Part shown: positions 60,953 to 64,000 of the stretch, one piece after another
Numbering within the stretch: position 1 is the stretch's first letter
Layout of the letters: each line of letters starts with the position of its first letter
From: Spartobacteria bacterium
Lineage (GTDB): Bacteria > Verrucomicrobiota > Verrucomicrobiia > Chthoniobacterales > UBA10450
Length of the DNA: 64,000 nucleotides
Assembly (NCBI GenBank): GCA_003134785.1
Contig: PLCN01000003.1
Coordinates: forward strand, 124,001 to 188,000
Direction: 5' to 3'
Position numbers and translations under genes: made by a program
Notes under the pieces: generated by a model
Told to the model about the DNA's origin: nothing
Seen by the model: the letters and a program-made list of their open reading frames with translations, nothing else
The model's database searches: none

Positions 60953-61429
60953 TTAACGATCTGAAGTTTGGCACAGCACCGACGATGCGAGCAGAGCGGC
61001 TGACTTTTCCCTCTCGGTCGGAGCCCGCTTTTCGACGATCCATGGAAATCGGTAGGGATCGATCGTCTGTTGGATGACGCTAAAAACCTTGCGCAACTTC
61101 GCGTTGTCCCGGCTGAGAACGCCAGGCGCGAGCGTTGGGACTTCCGCGAGTTCCTTCAAATCGTCGTCCGAGATCGGAGGGCCCGACAAGTAACGCAATG
61201 CTTCGCCAAGGTTCAACTTGTAGGCTGATGCGAGCGCCGCATCGGAAATAGTGTTGGGAGCCAACTGGCCCAGTTCCTTGAATAGAGCGACAAACCTCGC
61301 GTTAGACTTGGTGAACTGCTCTTTCCATGCCTCAGTTGGGGCAAGCCTTTCGATCCGAAAGGCAGCCGAGGATTTTGCTGCGTCGGCGGCAAGCTGCTTC
61401 TCTGTCCAACGCGGGGTCGCCTTGCTCAT
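60953..61429 (-). pseudogene. N-terminal fragment of a XamI/SalI-like type II restriction endonuclease
   Basis: The 158-residue frame starts MSKATPRWTEKQLAADAAKS and overlaps the methyltransferase stop by 4 bp (ATGA), the usual arrangement of a restriction gene after its methylase. The visible part (YLSGPPISDDDLKELAEVPT and IDPYRFPWIVEKRAPTEREK) resembles the N-terminal half of the RE_XamI family. Those enzymes are roughly twice as long, and the PD-(D/E)xK catalytic half is expected further on; here the frame ends after LCQTSDR. The enzyme is therefore probably inactive. The family call is by eye and moderate. Confidence 0.5.
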
Positions 61430-62928
61430 GCGCCCTCTAAGATCGTTGTCTCAGCGGGGAATGGAATATCCATTGCGTCTCCTGGTTCAAACTTAACCAT
61501 TCCGCCGCCATAGGTTCGGCCGCTAGTGACGCGAACGTTTTGGTTCAGCCATGCAATCAACCTGTCCTGGGCAGCGATGGTAATCGCGCGGATCGGCGTC
61601 AAGCTGTGAGCGATATTGATGATGCGGGCATCACACGCATTCCGAGCGAAGCTGGGCGGACGCCGCCCCATGTAGCTCATCCCAATCGGCGGAGGAGACT
61701 TAAGTCCAACCCTCCACCAAGGTTTCCGGTGCTTCGCAATGTAAGACTCCGCTGCTCCCGCCATCTTTGCCACCTCGAGAAAAGCATCGACATTCTTCCG
61801 CTCAGCCGTGGACAACTCACCCAAATCTACGGGGAGGTCGATCACTCGACGCAGGTTAGACGCGTTACGCAAAAGACCTTTCGCACTGATGATTTCCATG
61901 GCATCGGTGACGCACGGAAACAAATAGCGCTGCGGAATCAGTCGTTCAGTTTCCCTGGTGGCAATCCAGACCTCATTGCATCCTGTTACTTGCCCGCGGC
62001 TTACTCGGAAATAATCGCCGAGAACGGGCTGAACTCCTAGACGCGGTGGCACCGCGTGCCCATATCCCGGCCATTTTGGAAGGGCGAGTAATTGTTCTCT
62101 TCTTATCACGAACTGCGGTTTCACGGATCGCAGCGCAAGATCGCAGACATTCACCTCGTCCTTCGCGCCGATGGACCACGTCACGATCACTGACGTGGTA
62201 AGCGCATCATGAAAGATGCGTTCGCCAGGATGGACGCGAATCAAGGTTTCCCCGCCCATAAGGCAAAAGAGCCCACGCATACTTTGACCGTAGTTTGTCT
62301 CCATCCATTCCGCGGCGGAAACAAAGCAGCCAACATCGCCCGGCTTCGAAAGCAGATACGACTTGAGATAAAAGTAGACATGCAAACCTGCAAGCTGGCT
62401 ATGCGGCAGTCGAAGTCGCGCCATTTCACTTGAGTACCAAGCTTTATCCCGCGGCGAGATGTCGTGATGGCGAACATACGGCGGGTTACCCACAAATGCG
62501 GTCACTCCATCAAGCGGAGGCAGCGTGATAGAAAGGTAGTCGGCGCAGAGGACCTGAATCTTAACGCCCGTTGCTTGCGCGTTGATTCGAATAGCTTCGG
62601 CCAGCGCGGGATCCTTTTCGACGGCGATGACCGTAGCTCGTGGCCAACGTAGGGCTGCTCGCAACGCATAGCGCCCCGTGCCGGCGCCAGCATCGACAAT
62701 GCGGGCGGGAGCACACGTCGCGGCGATCTGGTCAAGTTGCAGGTCGATCAGCCAAGGTGGCGTGAACGTCGCGCCGTGAGCGCGACGGTCGCCGGGAGAT
62801 ACCGAGCCGCTGAAGAACTCCCCGAGCGGATCCCCTCCGCGAAGAACTTGAGGGAAGAAGTCCTGAATTTCCGCAATCGGTGCGCCTCGGCCCAGTTTGG
62901 TCATTGCCTCGGAAATGCGGCGTGTCAT
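61426..62928 (-). CDS. Type II N6-adenine DNA methyltransferase (XamI/SalI-like)
   Basis: The 500-residue enzyme has a SAM-binding domain with RIVDAGAGTGRYALRAALRW (motif I) and the adenine-specific catalytic motif FVGNPPYVRHHD (NPPY, motif IV). The N-terminal GATFTPPWLIDLQLDQIAAT precedes motif I, as in gamma-class N6-adenine methylases. The second half is a target-recognition region (LGDYFRVSRGQVTGCNEVWI). The neighbour's resemblance to XamI suggests recognition of GTCGAC, but this is inferred. With its nuclease truncated, it would act as an orphan methylase. Codon use and the more AT-rich DNA around 61-62.9 kb differ slightly from the flanks, consistent with transfer. Confidence 0.85.
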   Translation of the reverse strand: MTRRISEAMTKLGRGAPIAEIQDFFPQVLRGGDPLGEFFSGSVSPGDRRAHGATFTPPWLIDLQLDQIAATCAPARIVDAGAGTGRYALRAALRWPRATVIAVEKDPALAEAIRINAQATGVKIQVLCADYLSITLPPLDGVTAFVGNPPYVRHHDISPRDKAWYSSEMARLRLPHSQLAGLHVYFYLKSYLLSKPGDVGCFVSAAEWMETNYGQSMRGLFCLMGGETLIRVHPGERIFHDALTTSVIVTWSIGAKDEVNVCDLALRSVKPQFVIRREQLLALPKWPGYGHAVPPRLGVQPVLGDYFRVSRGQVTGCNEVWIATRETERLIPQRYLFPCVTDAMEIISAKGLLRNASNLRRVIDLPVDLGELSTAERKNVDAFLEVAKMAGAAESYIAKHRKPWWRVGLKSPPPIGMSYMGRRPPSFARNACDARIINIAHSLTPIRAITIAAQDRLIAWLNQNVRVTSGRTYGGGMVKFEPGDAMDIPFPAETTILEGA

Positions 62929-63154
62929 TCGATGCTCTTAGTCTTCGCGCTCACGAGGAAAAATGCGAGCGCTTTTGCCGGAGATACGCGCGGCACTCCA
63001 GCGCGGAAGCTTTGGGGGCTTTGCCATCCGAGCGAATCATAGAAGTCCGCCGAAATGCGTCAACATCCTGTTAAGCATTCGTGACGAATTGTGAGGAGAT
63101 CCAGACACCCGAACTTTTTTTTGCGCGGGTGCGGAAGCTGGCCTAGATCAAAGT

Positions 63155-63817
63155 ATGTCCGGGTACGAGCACGAGCCCGATCGAGTCTGGGATGAATACG
63201 AGTGGGAACGTTTTCTCCAGCAGCAGGATCATAAGACGGAGAAATACATGGAGCTGCTCGAGAAGTATCTCGATCATCCGCAGCGCGATCAAATCATCGC
63301 GCGCGAGATGGGGTGGACGCAGTTGCTCAATGGCGACTCGTGGCGCGATGAGGTGGACGCGTTGCTCGCGGAAGAATCGAGCGGAGTCGGCGGCGAGTCC
63401 TCAGTCGGGGAGGATGAAGCGCCGCCGGTTGATGGCTTTGAGGATCATGCGCTGTATCGGGCCGCTTTCGCACTGACGGTTTGGATCGACCAGCTTTTCG
63501 ACGAACAGCCTGCGCTCCAAAATGAGCCGGCGGCGGTGAAGCTAGCGACGCATTCCGCGCTCGCGAGCGCGAAGCTGGCGGCGGCCTTAAGCGATGACGA
63601 CGTGGACGAAATCGGAATGACGATCGCGTATCTCAAGCGCGCGCTGAAAGCGATCACGGTGTCGATGGACGCCGGCGCGCAATTGCTCGCGGAAACGCTC
63701 ATTACGCCTCGGCAGCACGAAGTTCTTCAGCATCGCCTCTTCGAGGTGCGCGATGGAATCATCACCCTCATGGGACAGTATCGGGGCGAGTGGCTCCGGC
63801 GCTTCGGGAGCCTCTGA
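63155..63817 (+). CDS. Hypothetical protein, acidic and helical
   Basis: The 220-residue protein starts MSGYEHEPDRVWDEYEWERF and is acidic at the N-terminus, with an alpha-helical remainder. It has no signal peptide or membrane segment. Recognisable segments are LQQQDHKTEKYMELLEKYLD, LYRAAFALTVWIDQLFDEQP and IAYLKRALKAITVSMDAGAQ. It ends GQYRGEWLRRFGSL. No known family was recognised. A sigma factor gene starts 38 bp downstream, but the link is unproven. The ATG at 63155 follows a weak TAGATC by 5 nt. Confidence 0.65.
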   Translation: MSGYEHEPDRVWDEYEWERFLQQQDHKTEKYMELLEKYLDHPQRDQIIAREMGWTQLLNGDSWRDEVDALLAEESSGVGGESSVGEDEAPPVDGFEDHALYRAAFALTVWIDQLFDEQPALQNEPAAVKLATHSALASAKLAAALSDDDVDEIGMTIAYLKRALKAITVSMDAGAQLLAETLITPRQHEVLQHRLFEVRDGIITLMGQYRGEWLRRFGSL

Positions 63818-63854
63818 GCGCGATTGAATGAAATAGCCGCTTCTCCGTCCAATT

Positions 63855-64000
63855 ATGCATACGGAAGCGACTCCGGCTCAGGCCGATGTCTCGGAACTCG
63901 ATCTGGTAAAACAATGCCAGGCCGGCGACACCGAAGCATTCGACCAACTGGTCGGCCGTTACCGCAACCGAGTTTTTGGCATGATCTACAACATGGTTCA
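63855..64000 (+). CDS. ECF-type sigma factor, RpoE-like (3' cut by window edge)
   Basis: The first 48 codons are visible: MHTEATPAQADVSELDLVKQ, then CQAGDTEAFDQLVGRYRNRV and FGMIYNMV at the edge. This is the classic opening of ECF sigma region 2 ('D..Lv.....gd..AF..Lv..Y...v'). It is of the standard RpoE type, unlike the three TIGR02999-like factors. The rest lies outside the window. Confidence 0.85.
   Translation, partial: MHTEATPAQADVSELDLVKQCQAGDTEAFDQLVGRYRNRVFGMIYNMV

Noticed and set aside
60750-60970. Minus-strand open frame of about 70 codons without an ATG, downstream of the restriction fragment
   Set aside because: No start codon, and out of frame with the nuclease; not a continuation of it.

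Overview
The window looks like chromosomal DNA of a GC-rich, Gram-negative soil bacterium of the Verrucomicrobia, most likely near Chthoniobacterales/Spartobacteria. This is inferred from gene content and protein style: LpxA and a TolC-type channel imply an outer membrane; the succinate dehydrogenase has a single fused cytochrome b; TIGR02999-like ECF sigma factors sit beside TPR-tailed Ser/Thr kinases; and very long secreted proteins carry 'RAIGPSL' C-terminal domains. No 16S gene is present, so the placement is not proven. Layout: 1-1063 is a partial glycosyltransferase and a methyltransferase. 1115-4552 is sdhCAB with a recognisable sigma-70-like promoter. 4586-9699 holds a palindrome cluster, ispE, then pyrF, a lipoate-ligase-like gene, a polyprenyl synthase, radC and lpxA. 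9702-13936 (minus) is pgeF-tolC and moeA-marR. A tRNA-Ser(GCU) follows at 14025, then a large kinase with TolB/FlgO-like and TPR parts, a small secreted protein, an L,D-transpeptidase, a HIT protein, nrdR and a frameshifted small gene. topB lies at 20570-23350 and an alcohol dehydrogenase flanked by repeats at 23621-24649. The minus-strand housekeeping run is prs-rplY-pth-rpsF-ssb, then a toxin-antitoxin pair and dprA. 30173-33625 has a HAD phosphatase, two poorly characterised genes (one resembling Mpv17) and rlmN. From 33634 to 58903 the window is dominated by a three-fold repeated signalling cassette. Each unit has a giant secreted protein on the minus strand, divergent from a sigma-kinase pair on the plus strand: an ECF sigma factor followed at once by a membrane kinase with an external TPR tail. 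Unit 1 has a LamG-like head; units 2 and 3 have YVTN beta-propeller heads. All three share a wall-like region with an octapeptide array (xDGGxLIx) and a doubled C-terminal domain ending VEAYNLQ. A fourth giant gene survives only as a 3' stub spliced to a stray piece of topB. The rest holds adenosine deaminase, a SalI/XamI-like methyltransferase with a truncated restriction enzyme, a hypothetical gene and the start of another ECF sigma factor. The strongest candidate for an undescribed system is the triplicated sigma-kinase-giant adhesin/sensor cassette. The geometry suggests, but does not prove, that surface or periplasmic signals sensed through the kinase TPR domain control the adjacent sigma factor, which may in turn express the neighbouring giant surface protein. 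Several start codons sit 5-6 nt downstream of a -10-like hexamer, suggesting leaderless transcripts in this organism.
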